From Acestrorhynchus altus (Eukaryota; Chordata; Actinopteri; Characiformes; Acestrorhynchidae): 64,000 nucleotides of DNA. The notes under the pieces are model-generated. The model had not been told where the DNA came from. It worked only from the letters and a program-made list of their open reading frames with translations, and searched no databases. The translations under genes and the position numbers were made by a program. The stretch covers positions 22,402,862 through 22,466,861 of the forward strand of contig CM067523.1 in assembly GCA_034509495.1 (NCBI GenBank), read 5' to 3'. This document shows positions 1-13,479 of the stretch, one piece after another; position 1 is the first letter of the stretch; the number at the start of each line of letters is the position of its first letter.

Positions 1-171
1 TCTCTGATATCATCACAAGTCAGAGAGTGAGCATCTACTGTTTACATATAAATGTTTAACCCCTTAAACCCTTATTATAAGTTATTATAAGGAGGAATCG
101 CTTAAACACACTTACACAGACCTGGAAGATAAAATTTGTTCATTTGTTATATTGCTTTCCTTTTTTTGTAG
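1..171 (+). other. MAP1A: Intron end upstream of the large MAP1A exon
   Basis: AT-rich sequence ending in a pyrimidine-rich tract and AG at 170-171, a good 3' splice site for the MAP1A exon that follows. The earlier MAP1A exons lie outside the window. I see no coding signal here. Confidence 0.7.
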
Positions 172-3100
172 ATTAAAAACTTCCTGAGCCAGTCAGGTCC
201 AGGCGAGCAGGCGTGTCTGACTGTGTGCTGTGCAGCTGAGGGGGCCTGGAGCTCCCTGGAGCTCAACCAGGAGCAGTACCTTTTGGACATAAGACTGAAC
301 CCTGACCCTGTGCTGCCTGAGATGGAAGGCGTGACAGAGTTTACGGAATATGTCTCAGAGACGGTGGATGTCCCTTCCCCTTTTGAGCTGCTGGAGCCAC
401 CAACCTCAGGGGGGTTCCTCAAGCTTTCCAAACCATGCTGCTACATCTTCCCTGGAGGCAGAGGGGATTCAGCTCTGTTTGCGGTCAACGGCTTCAACAT
501 TTTGATCGATGGGGGTTCAGACCGAAAGTCTTGCTTCTGGAAGCTGGTGCGACACTTGGATCGGATAGATTCTGTTCTCCTCACGCACATCGGAGCAGAC
601 AATATCCCCGGGATTAATGGACTGTTGCAGAGGAAAATTGCAGAGCAAGAAGAGGAACAGTCCCAAGGCTCCAATGCCTATGGAGAATGGATGAAAAACC
701 TGATCTCACCCGAGCTTGGTGTGGTGTTCTTCAACGTTCCGGACAAGCTAAAGATGTCCGAACCCACCTTGAAAGTGAAGAGGAGTATTGAGGAGGCCTC
801 TCTGACTTTGCAGTACCTCAGCAAACTGGGAATCAGGCCGGAGCCTCTGTGTCGGGTCGTTAGTAACACGATTGAGCCGGTCACACTTTTTCATAAGCTG
901 GGTGTTGGAAAGTTAGATATGTACATTCTGAACCCTGTCAAAGACAGTAAGGAAATGCAGTTCTTTATGCAGAAGTGGGCAGGCAACAGTAAGGCGAAGA
1001 CTGGCATCACGTTGGCCAATGGAAAAGAAGGAGAGATTTCTGTTCCATACCTCACATCAGTAACTGCTCTGGTTGTCTGGGTTCCAGCCAGCCCTTCGGA
1101 AAAGATTGTGAGGGTGCTGTTTCCTGGAAATGTCCCACAGAACAAGATCTTTGAGGGTCTGGAGAAACTGAGACATCTGGACTTTTTGCGTTATCCAGTG
1201 GCCACTCAAAAAGACATGTCCTCCGGAGCACCGCCCCCAGTCATTAAACAGACTAAAGGGAAGCCACGCACTGATAGTAAGGAAAGCCTCAAGTCTTCAC
1301 CAAAAATGCACGCCACTACTAAAGCAAGCAAAAAAGAGGCAAACGAAGACATTGAATCAAAGAGTGACTCAGTGAAGGAGAATAAAGTAGAAAAGAAGCC
1401 AAGAAAAATGAAGGAGACTGTTAAAACACCTAGACCTGTGAAAACCCTCACAGACACACGAGATACAGTGAAGCAAGAGAAAAAGAAACTATTGAGAGAG
1501 AAGTCTCCCAAGAAACATGACAAGGCCTCCAAAATGGAGGAGAAGAAAGATAAAGAAAAGAAGGAGGTAAAAAGAGAAAAGAAAGACGTGAAGAAGCAGG
1601 AACCTGTTAAGAAAGACGATAATAAAGAATCCAAAGTGAAGGAAGAAAAGAAGACAGAGTTGAGAAAAATTACCAAACCTGACCTAAAGCCCTTCACACC
1701 AGAGGTCAGGAAGACCCTGAATAAAGCAAAGGTTCAAGCAAAGCCTAAGACAGAAAAAACCAAGGCAGTCAAAGAGCAAGAGAACAGGCCTGCTGCTCAA
1801 CAGGTTTCCAAAGAGAAGCAGCAAAACAACCGATCCCTGGTTTCATCTCCAGAAGATCTTACCAAGGATTTTGAAGCACTGAGGCAAGATGAGCTTTCTG
1901 AGACCACAGAGAGCAAAGTGCTCCCAAATCTCCAATCCACAATGTTCCCTCAGACACAAGACACTCACATCGAGTCCCCTGATGAAGGAATAACCACTAC
2001 TGATGTTGAGACTGAATCCCCACCTGAAGAAAAGCAACCATATGCAGCAAAGCCAAGTAAATCCCCAACAAAGACTGGAGAGAAATTTGAGGATGAAGGT
2101 GCTGGTATAGAAGATGATTATGAGGAAGAATATAACCCAGCTAAAGCATCAGATGTTGCTGGAAAGGCAAATGAGAAGAAATGGCAGGACATTAAGGAGA
2201 AAGAAGAGGATTTCGACAAGAAAACGAGAAAGAGTGACAGCGAGGAAGAAGAGGACGTCATTGAGAAAGCTGAACTGGAGGAAGCGGAGGATATCATTCG
2301 TGAGGATGAGCTAAAGTACAAATCTGAGGAGGCAAAGAAAGAAAAAACTGACAAGGACTGGGAACCAGTCAAACCAGTCAAACCTTCTGGTGCAGCCGAA
2401 CACGTTTCTTTCATTCAAGATGAGACCATTCCTGGATATTCTGAGACGGAACAGACCATTTCGGATGAGGAGATCCATGAAGACACAGAAGACAGGATCC
2501 CTCATCTCCATTATGATGTTGGCTCCTATGACATTTCTGTCCCTGATGAGCCTGGTACTTTTGACACCGTCCATGGTGTGAAAGAGATGAAACCCCCAAC
2601 AATATCTGTGGGATCTGAATTCACAGCAAAGGGAAGCAGCTTGGGCCAAGAGCCAGCTTTACCAGCTTATGCCACCAGTATAATTGCAGCACCACTGGCA
2701 GAAGAGGAGCACATATCTTCAGCCACCTCCATTACGGAGTATGACAAATTATCCTCTTTTGCAACATCTGTCACTGAGGATCAGTCTATTGCATCCGTGA
2801 CAGCACCTCCTACTGAGGATGCAGGGAAAAGCTCTTTACTCTTGGACACTGTCAACAGTATACCATCATCCAGTCGCACAGAAGGAAAGGAGTATTTACA
2901 CTCGGCTGGCACCATCTCTCCAACATCGTCATTAGAGGAAGACAAATGCTTCAAGTCACCTCCATCCGAAGAGTACCAGCCCATTGTTCCAGAGCTGGAA
3001 ACTCCTAGAAAGCCCACAGCTCAAGTACACGAAGATGAGGAAGAAGATGAGGAAGAAGATGAAGACCAAACGCCCAATGTTGATGTGCCTCTTGGAAAGC

Positions 3101-6100
3101 TGCATGAAGGCTATGCATCTGCTGCTTTGCAAGATAAGGAGCAAGCTTTTGATAAGTCTCCCTCCACAATGGCTCCTCTGTCCTCAAAGGTTCTACCACC
3201 AGTCTTGCAGGCAAAGGATGAAAAGGTGCCTTCTCTTTTTGAGGATGAGCCCACAAAGGCAGAAGTGGCTGAGAAGCCTCTACCTTCTGCATCCTACTTC
3301 TCCACTACACCAGAAATAAGTGGCACTTCAGATCCTGAGGAGAGATGTCTGAGTCCAGATGATAGCACAATGCGAATGGCTTCCCCTACACAGTCAGGTC
3401 CTACTAGCAGTAGCTACTCCCCTACTGAGGAGAAAGCACAGAAGTCCATAACTGTGGAGAAAGAGGACAGAATGGACACTGACACACAAGACATTCTGAT
3501 GCCTACAAAACACGAAACCATTCCATTAAGTGACTCTAGTAAGAAGACAACCTCTGTGAAAATACTGGAGGACGAAGGTGACCCATTCAAAAAGGTCTTC
3601 CCTAGCACAAGGGCGACGTTTGATGATTCAGGTGAAGAAGATGAAGTTGACGAAGAGGAGGAAGATGAGGAGGAGGAGGAGGAGGAGGAAGAGGAGGAAG
3701 ATGATTATAAGAAGGAAGAGTTTAAATCCTGCAGCAAGACTAAATACAAAGAAGAAAGAGAAAGTACATTCCTTGATGAGGAATACACTTGTGAGCCACA
3801 GTCCAGAAAAGAAGAGAAGCTGGTTGGTAACGACAAAGAGGAAACAGACAAGGAACATAAACCACAAGACATGACCCAATTGGAAATGGAACGCAAGCCC
3901 CAGATGCTTGGATTTGAGGAGGAGGAGGATGATAGTGAAGCTGAAGATAGCACTTACTCGAGTGTAAAAGGGCCTCGGGGCGAGTTCGATTCAGTGTCAG
4001 TAGGCCAAAGCGGAAAAGACGTGTTGTTCACAGAGAGAGACGACACAACAGCGACCTCCAAAGATAGCGATAAAAGCGTACACTTCAACTTGTACTCTTT
4101 TCCTGAGCATGAGAAGGGTCCTAAGGAGGAGTATGTACGGGAAGTAAGGCAAGATACTCCTTATGTTGGGAAGAGTTTTACATATTCGGATGTGTATGAC
4201 AGTAAATCTAGTTCAGTGGACAGTTCATACTCCCCCAATTTACCAAAGGAATTCATGGACAAATTTGACGAGAAGGATGACGTTGTGAAGGGATCTGAGA
4301 AATCGGAGAAAAAAGACACCACACATAGTAGCAGCTTAATGGAAACTAAGAAGTTGGAAGAATCTCCTCAAAAGGAATTTTCTTCATCATACAGTGAAAC
4401 AAAAACTAAAATTGAGGAGTCTTACGTGAGTGACGATTCAGAAGACAAATTTAAAGACAGATCGGTTAAAGGTGAACCAGAGACACCCGATAAAAAAGAC
4501 CCCTTTTCTGTTCAATTTGACAAACCTCCTGTTTGTGGAAAGACAGAAGTCAGTGCTGCACCAACAAGTGAATATCTAGATGACTTCACTGCCTCTGGCT
4601 ATTCTGCAAAAAGTAGCAGTCCTGTAAAAGGTGCAACTGCAAAAGACATAAAGATGCTAGCACATGGAGAGGATGATTATGAGGAGGAGGAGGAGGAAGA
4701 TGATGATGAGGATGAAGATGAAGATGATGATGATATGTATGGAAGGCGTGTCAGCGATAGTGACCAGGAGAAGGGTGCCAAAGATAAGTCAGAGAAAGAA
4801 TTCAGCCCGTTTAGTGGTGCAGTGGGTGGTGCAGTACCTCCAGCTTTCAAAGAGGACAAGAAAGACTCTTTACAAGATTACAGCCTTACCTCTGACACTT
4901 ATGGCAAACCCCCAACTCCTGCACAGTCTGAGCCCACTGTGAGCCACAAGAGCCCTGAGGAACCATTCAAAGCCACTAAAGCCGAGGCTTCCTCACTGCT
5001 GTCAGGCAGCCAGATAACAGAATACTCTTCTGGATATGAATATTCTTATGATGAAGAGAAAGATTCTTTCCCATCCACTCAGTTTGGCCAAGACAAGACT
5101 AAGAAAGACCGTAGCTATGATCAGTCTTATTTGCCCATTTCCACAAAATCAACTGATGATAAAGATCTTGAATTTGAGAAGCAAAAAACACCAGACGTGT
5201 TAGTCAAAAAGCCTGGAGACTCGGTCTCCCCAGGCTTCAGTTATGCAACCACGACAGCCACTGCCTACTCCTCTTCCTCCTCCTACAGCCACTCTTCTTC
5301 TGCATCTGCCTCTCTCTCCACCAGCCGTCAGTTTGGAGATGAGTTAGAGACCCCTGCCAGTGCTGGATATGAATATTCATCATTCAAAGATGAGCATTCA
5401 CTTGTGATGGACTCTCCTTTCTCCAGTTCTGGTGGGCTGGTTAAAGATGAGTACTTAGAGGTTTCTGAGAAGCTCACTCCAGCCACCACCACAGCCGAGT
5501 CCACTTCTAGCCTTGCAAGGTTTTCTCCAATGTCACCTTTTGAAGAGATCAAGCCTTTCCCTTCACACTCAGTGCTCAGTGCAAATGATAAGAGAGAAGA
5601 ACTTGTCAGGGCTGCCAGTGGTGCTTCGGACAAGGCTCCCCAGGGTGCTTGCTTTTACAAGCCAGAATGGAGCGATGAGATGAATTTACAAACTGAATAT
5701 GGTGCCACCGGCCCTTACACTCCTCTGGTCAAGGCCACTGAGAAGGACTCCATGCCAAAAGGCCTGTTTGGTGCTTCTTTACCACCTCATGCAGATATCA
5801 CTGAGAAGCAGTATTATCAAGACACTGAGAGCAGTGAAGAGGAGGAAGATTACATGTGCGAAACAGAACAGGATAAACTGCAGTATGTCAGATCACCGTT
5901 CTCGGCCCAAGTAGACAAGAAGGACAGTCCTTTCTCATTGACGGAGAAACTCACCATGGATTCATCTGGTAGTAAGGTAGGCACACTTCCAGATGTGCTC
6001 ACATATACTTCTTTAGTGCCACAGCCTGCAAAGCCAGACACTGCAAACGGTCCTGCAGAAATCAGCATGACAGCACCAGATGCCTTTGGTGGAATCAGCA

Positions 6101-7183
6101 CAGTAGCATCAAGTCTGTCAAAATCCGAACTGAAAAGCCAGGAATTTGAAGCCTCCAAAGTTAGAAGTCCATTTGAATGGGAGATGCAGCAGCAAAGAGG
6201 CATCTACCCAGGTGCTTCACCTCCTCACTATCGACACGAGGATGAGTACGAGGAAGAAGAGGAGATGGAACCTGAGCATCCACCGCGTCCTCTTTCACTC
6301 TCATCCGCTGAGCAATCATTCCCATCCTCCTACTATAAGGAAGACCCAAGCAGGCAAGATGACTCAGATCATCCTCCTGATGTGTGCATGGGTGCAAGTC
6401 CCTTCTCCTCATCAGCTTCCCCAGGTTACTCATCCTCCGAGTACAAGCAGAGGAAAGGAGACACGTCCCCATCGTTCATCAACCCAAGCCTGTGCCAGCT
6501 TTCCAGTGATGAGGAGGACGTGGAGGAAAGAAGCCAGGATGTGGATCAGCAGCAGCCTTCAGGCAAGACAAGATACCACATCCAGACTCACCATCATTCT
6601 CACAGGGAGGACAGTGAGGCACAGCACCTCTCTGGAACCATGGCTGCAGGCATTGGCCTAGCTGGAGATGACACGCCCCCGACCTCTGTCAGCGAATCAC
6701 TGCCCTCACAGACAGATTCTGACATTCCACCAGGAACGGAAGAGTGTCCCTCCATCACAGCTGAAGGAAATGCAGAATCTGACGAGGATGCAGATTACCT
6801 CCCTGTGGATAAGTCATCTGGAGCCTATGGTGGAAAACAGTATTCTTCCAGATCTTCAGGGAAAAATCATGACCCACTGCCCTCACCCATGATGGATCCA
6901 GCCCCCTCTCCACCCCATCCAGATGTGTGTATGGTAGACCCAGAGACGCTCTCCAGCCTTACTGACAAACCTCTCAAGAAAGATCCCAAGACGAAGGGCC
7001 TGCGTAAATCAAGTAAGTCAAAGTCTCCAGCCAGGAAGGCTGATGCCAGGCGTAAAAGGTCCCCATCTAAGGACTCTTCTCCTCGTACCACCTCTTTGAA
7101 GAAGAAGGACATAGAGGATGATGTGTCCAGGTCAAGTCACAACACAGGGAGGGGACTTGTCAATGGATTTAAGAGTATGTCAG
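172..7183 (+). CDS. MAP1A: MAP1A large exon (heavy chain)
   Basis: A single exon of 7012 nt, open throughout, flanked by AG at 170-171 and donor GTATGTG at 7184. It ends in phase 1. The first 50 codons precede the Met that matches the canonical start and resemble the N-terminal extension of long MAP1 isoforms (CC.AEG.WSSLELN, then LNPDPVLPEMEG). Acidic homopolymer runs at 3640-3710 and 4672-4737 are GAG/GAT repeats and are likely length-variable. The basic Lys/Glu region at about 1330-1750 fits the microtubule-binding segment of the family. Reverse-strand ORFs over this exon are shadows of its composition. Confidence 0.95.
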
Positions 7184-8732
7184 GTATGTGTTTGGATTAA
7201 AGCATGCAATTTCAAATATATTAGGCCTTTATTTGTAGTTCTTATACAAATTTGGAGGCTGAAATATGCTGTGTTGAAGATGCAGCTGAAACAAGACATG
7301 ATTCTCTTGAGAGTTACTGCAGTAACAGCAGGTTCTTGTTAGTAACTGTCAGCTGTTGAGGTAGAACTATGATCCATTTCAATAAAGGAGATTTTTTTCC
7401 CAACAGTTTCAAATTCTGCAAAATCCAGTTCCACTGCACCCGCTGGTCCTCCTATCTACGTGGACCTGGCCTACATTCCAAACCACTGCAGTGCTAAAAA
7501 TGTGGACCAGGAGTTCTTCAAACGTGTTCGCTCTGCTTATTATGTAGTGAGTGGAAACGACTCCAGCAGTGGGGAGCCGAGTCGTGTTGTCCTGGATGCA
7601 TTGCTGGATGGAAAGGCACAGTGGGGGTCAAATCTGCAGGTACAGTGTTACACAAGACATGTTTGTTCTGTCAAGGTGAACAACAACAACATGCACATCT
7701 GTCAGTTGACATATCAGGCTTCGCATTGCCACATTTTGTTTTTAAATCTTTACCTCAGTTACAACTGAAGTAACCCTGTAACCACTTGATGTGTTAGAGC
7801 ACTATATTGACAAATTATTTGGAAATCATATTTACTCTCATCGTCAAAAAATAGCTGCACCCAGAAGGACGTGTGGGACTGCAGTTCTATAGTGAAGGAA
7901 GATGAAGGTGATCAGGATCAATAACTGATGATAACTGTATTCTGATCTGATCAATATTTATTGATCTACTCATACAGAAGTGGTGTCTCTCAGTACGGCG
8001 TCGGGTTTAACGCAACACGCCAGACGTGTCTGCATGGAGGTGTAGAGGTTCCTAATGGTGTCCTGTGATGATCCATCCCATGCAGCTTGAATGTTCTCAC
8101 TCAGTTCTGCAGATGGTGTGGTAGGGGTGGAGCGTTGATAGAGCGTCCAATAGCGCCCCACACATTTTCAATCAGGGACAGGTCTGGAGATGAGACCAAC
8201 CACGGCGTAGTATCTGTGTCTTCAAGACGAGATCTTGAGACGGCAGCAGTGTGTGGACGAGCGTCGTCCTGTTGGAATAGAGCACCGGAGTGTGTGTTCA
8301 GAGAAGGTAGAACCACTGGTTGCAGAACCTCATTAACATAACGCTGCACTGTAGAAGTGCCTGTAATGAAGATCAGAGGTGATCTGGCATCATACAATAT
8401 CACACCCACACCCCAGCTCCACTTCTCAGAGGAGGGACTGGCCAAATACTGCGAGCAGAAGCCACCTGAACTTCAGAGTTCTCCCCCTCTTTTAGTCGAC
8501 TCCCGATTCTTACCCCTGATGGTTTTTGTTTTGTAAATGGTGCAAGAACAATCTAAGTGTTTCTGTTTGTTTTTAGGTGACACTGATTCCCACCCATGAC
8601 ACTGAAGTGATGAGGGAATGGTACCAGCAGACCCACGAGAAGCAGCAGGAGCTGAACATTATGGTCCTGGCCAGCAGCAGCACGGTTGTAATGCAGGACG
8701 AGTCTTTCCCGGCCTGCAAAATCGAGTTCTAA
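172..8732 (+). CDS. MAP1A: Microtubule-associated protein 1A, 3' part of gene (3 exons)
   Basis: MAP1A binds and stabilises microtubules in neurons and is cut into a heavy chain and light chain LC2. Coding exons here are 172-7183, 7407-7639 and 8577-8732; phases agree and give 2466 residues to a TAA. The order is family-typical: a conserved globular N-terminal block (about residues 51-345, with PCCYIFPGGRGDSALFAVNG), a Lys/Glu-rich basic stretch (about 387-527), a long Ser/Glu-rich acidic middle with pure acidic runs (about 1155-1179 and 1501-1522), and a conserved LC2 end finishing VVMQDESFPACKIEF. MAP1A is preferred over MAP1B because of middle blocks such as FIQDETIPGYSETEQ and ERESTFLDEE (recalled, not searched). 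Residue 51 matches the usual mammalian start Met, but the frame is open back to the acceptor at 172, so a longer N-terminus is encoded upstream. It is convergent with PPIP5K1. Confidence 0.96.
7407..7639 (+). CDS. MAP1A: MAP1A exon encoding start of LC2 C-terminal domain
   Basis: The acceptor follows a T-rich tract (AG at 7405-7406) and the donor GTACAG is at 7640. It enters in phase 1 and leaves in phase 0. It encodes the highly conserved YVDLAYIPNHCSAKN and FKRVRSAYYVVSGND blocks of the MAP1 light-chain C-terminus, the part that binds actin and self-associates in this family. Confidence 0.95.
7975..8450 (-). mobile_element. Decayed Tc1-like transposase remnant in MAP1A intron
   Basis: A reverse-strand ORF (8445 to about 8101) shows a Tc1/mariner C-terminal catalytic pattern: FQQDDARPHTA, then SPDLSLIENVWG. 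The frame shifts after about 8100. No terminal repeats were located. It is a dead fragment in the last MAP1A intron. Confidence 0.8.
8577..8732 (+). CDS. MAP1A: MAP1A terminal coding exon
   Basis: The acceptor TTTTTAG ends at 8576. Fifty-one codons run to TAA at 8730-8732, starting VTLIPTHDTEVMREW and ending PACKIEF, the near-invariant end of MAP1A and MAP1B. Confidence 0.95.
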   Translation: MTLIPTHDTEVMREWYQQTHEKQQELNIMVLASSSTVVMQDESFPACKIEF

Positions 8733-9267
8733 CTCTGTGTCGGCTCCCAGGTTAAGGCCCTTCTAGCCTTATTTGCGATTTATTCAGTGAACGAGCTCTC
8801 CAACCTCTCCGATAGCATTCTGCCCTGTTAAAGTTCCCCTGTCTGTCCAATCAAGGCTCCTGGCTCTAATGAATCCCCAACTTACATATTACAACAGCTA
8901 CAGAAAAACACTGGTGGAGGATGTGCCTTTAACTTCTGAATTTTCAAGACCGTACCTCCCTTTAAACCTGACTAGGTAAGGAACACAATGGCAATCTTCT
9001 TGGTTCTTGGTCCGTTTGGGTGCTCTTCACTTTAGTTAGGGTTGCATTTGAACAGATAGATTTGTCGAAGCACAAGCATACCTCCACACCATCCTTCTTT
9101 CTTCATTAAAGCTTCACTTGGGCTTTCGGCCAGTGTTGCCCTTAACGTAACGTTATCACTGTCACATAAAAAACTGCAATCTAGAGAAAGGCAGTTTGAG
9201 AGTCACCTTCTTAACTCAACCTTCTTGAGTCGTTTTGGAGCATTTCTATTGGTCCGTTCATTATGAA

Positions 9268-9412
9268 ACTAGAGGTGGCTATTTCAGGTCCAGGTTCATT
9301 ACCTCCGGGTAATCCAGGTCCACCACGTTCATATAGGTTTGGTCCTTTGTAGGATAGTAACAGCCTTTACTCCACCTTGGGTTCATTTATCTGGACCTGA
9401 AATACCCACCGG
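9268..9412. mobile_element. Small MITE, family with GGTGG..TTTCAGGTCCAG ends
   Basis: Inverted ends match: GAGGTGGCTATTTCAGGTCC on the left and GGACCTGAAATACCCACC on the right. The same ends occur at 27215-27412, and one end at 22710-22770. It is non-coding. Confidence 0.6.
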
Positions 9413-10154
9413 GTGTGTAAAGAAGCACTGCCAGATTCACACACTATGTCAAAAACGGAGTATTCGGTTTTTGTGTGACAGCGATGATGCTCACCCTCCC
9501 TGTCGGACACACGAACAGCACACAGGCAATCACGTTTGATCTTATTTAATGGATTTATTCACAGTTATCTCTCCTTCAGGAGCTGGTCACACAATCCAGT
9601 CCTTCACACACTCAACACACACAAACTGAACACCATCAACAGTACAGTACAGCTGTGGTGTTGAGGACCGTCCGAGGCAGGCTCCTACTGTATGTCTTAG
9701 GAACGGAGCTCGGTCCAGGTCGTTTCTGCCTGTACATACCTTTAATCAAGTCGCGAGGACCCGACTAAACAAAACAAAGTGGAGATTTGTCTGATATTCT
9801 GTTTTCTGTCTTAATGTCAAAGTGAAGAATTAGGTTTAGGTGTGCGGTTAGGCTTGTCTACTGATGATATTACTGTGCTGTAAGAGGTGTACACTAACAG
9901 AGTTCATCGTTCAGTTTAGATTTTACCGGCGAGCGAAAGAGAGCTGTGATTGTTATTTTATTACATTGTATTTTTACGTGTTGCCCAGTTGCAGACATGA
10001 GATTTACCTGCACTTTAATTCCTTTCTTTAACTGCATTGTAAATACAGCGATTAGGATTCTTCATTAGACGGAGGCGTTAAAGAGCGAGACCGAGGCTGT
10101 TTGAGTGGAAGCCAAAGGAACAAGCAATAGAGTGACTGTGAGTGCTGAACGATT

Positions 10155-10447
10155 AGGGCTGCACGATACTGGAAATGAAAAACATTGCAATATTTTATTT
10201 TTCGGTGATAATTATTGCGATATAAAATACAGGTATTTAGCAGATTTCACCAGAGGTCAATGAGATCCACCATGTAATGATATAAATAATACGCTGTGTG
10301 TTCAATATCGAAGTAAAATAAATGATATAAACGATTTTTCTTTTGAATTAAAGCAGCGAAAACGTTTCAAAACGTGCAATTTTACGTTGCACAAGTGTGA
10401 CGACTCCAGATGCACATATTGCAATAATGATACTGTGCAGCCCAACT
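10155..10447. mobile_element. hAT-like MITE with AGGGCTGCACGATA ends
   Basis: It starts with AGGGCTGCACGATACT and ends with GATACTGTGCAGCCC, which are inverted repeats. The interior is AT-rich and non-coding. A second element with similar ends lies at 21854-22136. Assignment to hAT rests on the end sequence only. Confidence 0.6.
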
Positions 10448-12094
10448 TTCTAAGGATTCGATTCGTGGAGTACCGTCATATAAAACTGCGTAAGCTTCAG
10501 TCTGTGAGGCCGACAGTCTCCACACAGGTGTGGGAGGACGTTGCTGGAACACTGATAAGCACATTGTGGCATCTATCAACATTTTTACTGCCAGTTGACC
10601 TTACTTTGGTTCGCGTTCCGCACAGAACAAAATGAACCTATAGTTTCTGTAATGCTCAAAAAAGGTGGAACCTGGACTTTTAATGGATGTCGATGTACAA
10701 AGGTTTCATTACGGAGCATTTCTATTGGTCCATTCCTCGGCAGCCAGATTTAAATTATGTCAAAAGGTTTTCGGGACTGTGAAACAAGACAGACCGGATG
10801 ATGTTTAATGTCTTCTTTAAAAGATGAAATGACGGTAATAATGAGGTCTGCAGAACTGTATGAAAGGCATGTCTGTACTGTATATCCAGTGAAAATACTG
10901 TGGAAGAGGGTGATGAACATGCTTTGAAGTGATGCTGATGACTTAAAACTAACTTTAAAGAAGACATTTATGCAGAACATTTCCTCCTCGATCGTGAGAC
11001 ATTACGTGTTTCTGTGGGTTTCCGAGGTCAAATAACGGGATTCTCCCTCATGTCCCCCAACCAGATTTAGTGCGATGAGGACAAACGCCACATAACTTTA
11101 TTTCTGATTGAGAGAAAGAGCTAAAATGTGTTGGAATTATAGCTCAGATCCACATCTCACAGAACCCAGAGTTTAGAACCTTTTGAACCTGACATTTTCA
11201 CTTTTATTTTCAGCACCTACTGTTTATGGGATCTATTTGCAAATTTACAGCAACCTTTGGACCAAAATATCAACATTTCAGCTTGTGTTGAATTAATTCA
11301 TTCATGTATTCAGTGAGAGACACTGATGCGTTACTGTAAACATGGACGTATTTGGGGGAAGGACCGCAGAGAAAGGCTATGTGGACGATGGAGTTTTGAG
11401 ATGCTGATCATTTAGAAGTGCTCACTGACGTACCAAACTCATTGTCCTGAATGTCTTCATACGTCACTCTGGACTTTAACTCACTGCTCCAGCTTCCGAT
11501 CCGCCGTCCAGCAGCAACATTACTGTCCAAACACAGCGACGTGTACCTGACTGCCAGATCCAGTGACCAATCACGGATCAGATTTTATATCCAATGTTTA
11601 TATGCATCTGTTTTTGAGACAAAATGAGCAACTTAAGAAAAAAAAAGACACAAAAAAAAAGAGAGAAACCATCAGTGTGCTGAACAAAGCGTCCTGCAGT
11701 CGCCTGCATCTCCCATCACACCTGCATCCAGACCATCCAGACGGCATTCCGTTCAAGCCGAGCTCGTTTCTGCATGTGATCTTAAATTTCAACCTGTATG
11801 TTCTAGTTAATAACGATATTAAACCAAGTGCTATTTTAAAGATATATATTTAAATGCTTAGTGTCTCAATGGTCTCGATGGCACATATAACCGGCCGCGC
11901 TCTCATCTCTCTGTGCGGTGTTTTAAAGATACTGTGTACTTCTTTTCTCTTCTCCTCCTTTTCTTCTTCTTTTCCTTTTCACCTTATTTTTGCTCTGTGT
12001 TCGTTTCATTTCTGTGCAATATTCTGTATCTTCCTTTTCGTTTTCTCTAAATGTAGATCTACAGATTTGTTGTAAAAGGTTAAACCTGGTGATC

Positions 12095-12100
12095 AATAAA
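12095..12100 (+). promoter_or_regulatory. MAP1A: Poly(A) signal AATAAA, probably MAP1A
   Basis: Canonical AATAAA downstream of the MAP1A stop in the sense orientation, with GT-rich sequence shortly after. It is the first clear hexamer I found after the coding end. Confidence 0.55.
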
Positions 12101-12224
12101 ATACAGTTATTGAAAAGTGACCGCTTTTGATTTCCTGTGACTTTATAAAAGGATCTGACCAGTTGATCCAGAGACCATCAGCTGATACTGATTCTGATCT
12201 GATCTGTGAGTGTTAATAATCCAG

Positions 12225-12590
12225 CCTCACAGAAGCTCATCTGTTCCTGCACAGGTTGGGTTGGTCGTCCTCTAGTCCTTCATCAGTGCTCACAGGACGC
12301 TGCCCACAGGACGCTGCCCACAGGACGCTGCTCACAGGATGTTGAGGGGTTTAAACACTCCAGCAGCACTGCTGTGTCTGATGCACTCGTACCACCCAAT
12401 ATCTGCTCTGTGGGGTCCTGATCATTGAAGATCAGGGTGAAAGGAGGAGAATAAAGTATCAGAGAATCAGATGAACTACAGTCTGGAATTATAGAACCAC
12501 AAAGAGCTGCTGTGTGATCAAACACAAACATCAAACATCTCCAGACCCCACAAAAAGAAAAGTACAACCTGACTCCCACTAAAGTCCAGA
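12225..12590. mobile_element. Fold-back MITE family A, copy 1
   Basis: Shares blocks such as CAGCAGCACTGCTGTGTCTG and GAAGATCAGGGTGAAAGGAG with many copies in the window. It carries three to four tandem CACAGGACGCTGCC units at about 12290-12335. Confidence 0.7.
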
Positions 12591-13479
12591 GACAGTAACC
12601 AAATTAAACAGTGTTAGAGAGGAGACAGCAGGAAATGTGTCCTTTGGACAATGGCTTTGTAATTGGATAAGGACAGAGTTGATCAGATTGACTTATATGC
12701 ACAGGCATCGAGCAATCTGATCATCTTCATCCTGAATGAAATGGTTTAGGAATTCAGAAGCACTTGAGTTTGTAGATGGCATTAGGAGGTAACAGTGAAG
12801 GGCTGCAGATCCATTAAGACTGGGATTAAAAGCTCGGACGAGGTGAGACCGACTGTGGTCAGCAGCTTCTGGACTGCAGATCATATAACATATGTTACAT
12901 TAGTCTCCTGTTCTACGCAAGGCCGTTCCCACTGCAGGCCGAGTGCGGATATTTTCAGGAGGTCGGCGTCCACCTACAGAACTCTGGCTGGCAAAGAGTG
13001 AATGCACATGGCCATGACCTCACCGCCTGGATCACATGGTCATTATTTGTCAGCCCCCCCCCAAGCCCCCCATTTTTTAATCCTGCTAGATGAATGGAGA
13101 TAAACAAAGCTCTTGTGTACTGGTTTCAACAGCAGTCAGAACAACAAAGCCTCAGTGTCCCTGATCCCTGAACAGTTTTCGGGTGGCAGTTGCTGATACG
13201 ACTGACACTGAGATGTTATTGTGTGCGTCCCCAAATTCCACTTGTTGCATGTGACAGTAGGACGTACTGTCGTAAGTTGGACATCAGGCCCATTCCAGAG
13301 TTTTAAACCTGACCCTGAACTAAATATCTGATATCCAAAAACCTCCCCAACCGTGATCTGATTATTTACAGCTGATGTTACTTAAGAGGACACCTTGGGG
13401 ACACCCACACCTGTACAATCTGTGAGATGTAAGCGTCAACACTGTACCAGCATGAACTTTTGGGTCTTACGTAAAGTGT

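Larger units (their letters stand above)
8733..12115 (+). other. MAP1A: Probable MAP1A 3' UTR
   Basis: From the stop codon to just past AATAAA at 12095 no coding exon is seen. The region holds MITEs at 9268-9412 and 10155-10447 and ends in a pyrimidine-rich stretch followed by the poly(A) signal. I saw no earlier AATAAA in the sense direction after the stop. The UTR may be shorter if a variant signal is used. Confidence 0.55.

Noticed and set aside
1206..7112. Many ORFs in other frames within the MAP1A large exon
   Set aside because: Shadows of the biased Lys/Glu/Ser coding sequence.
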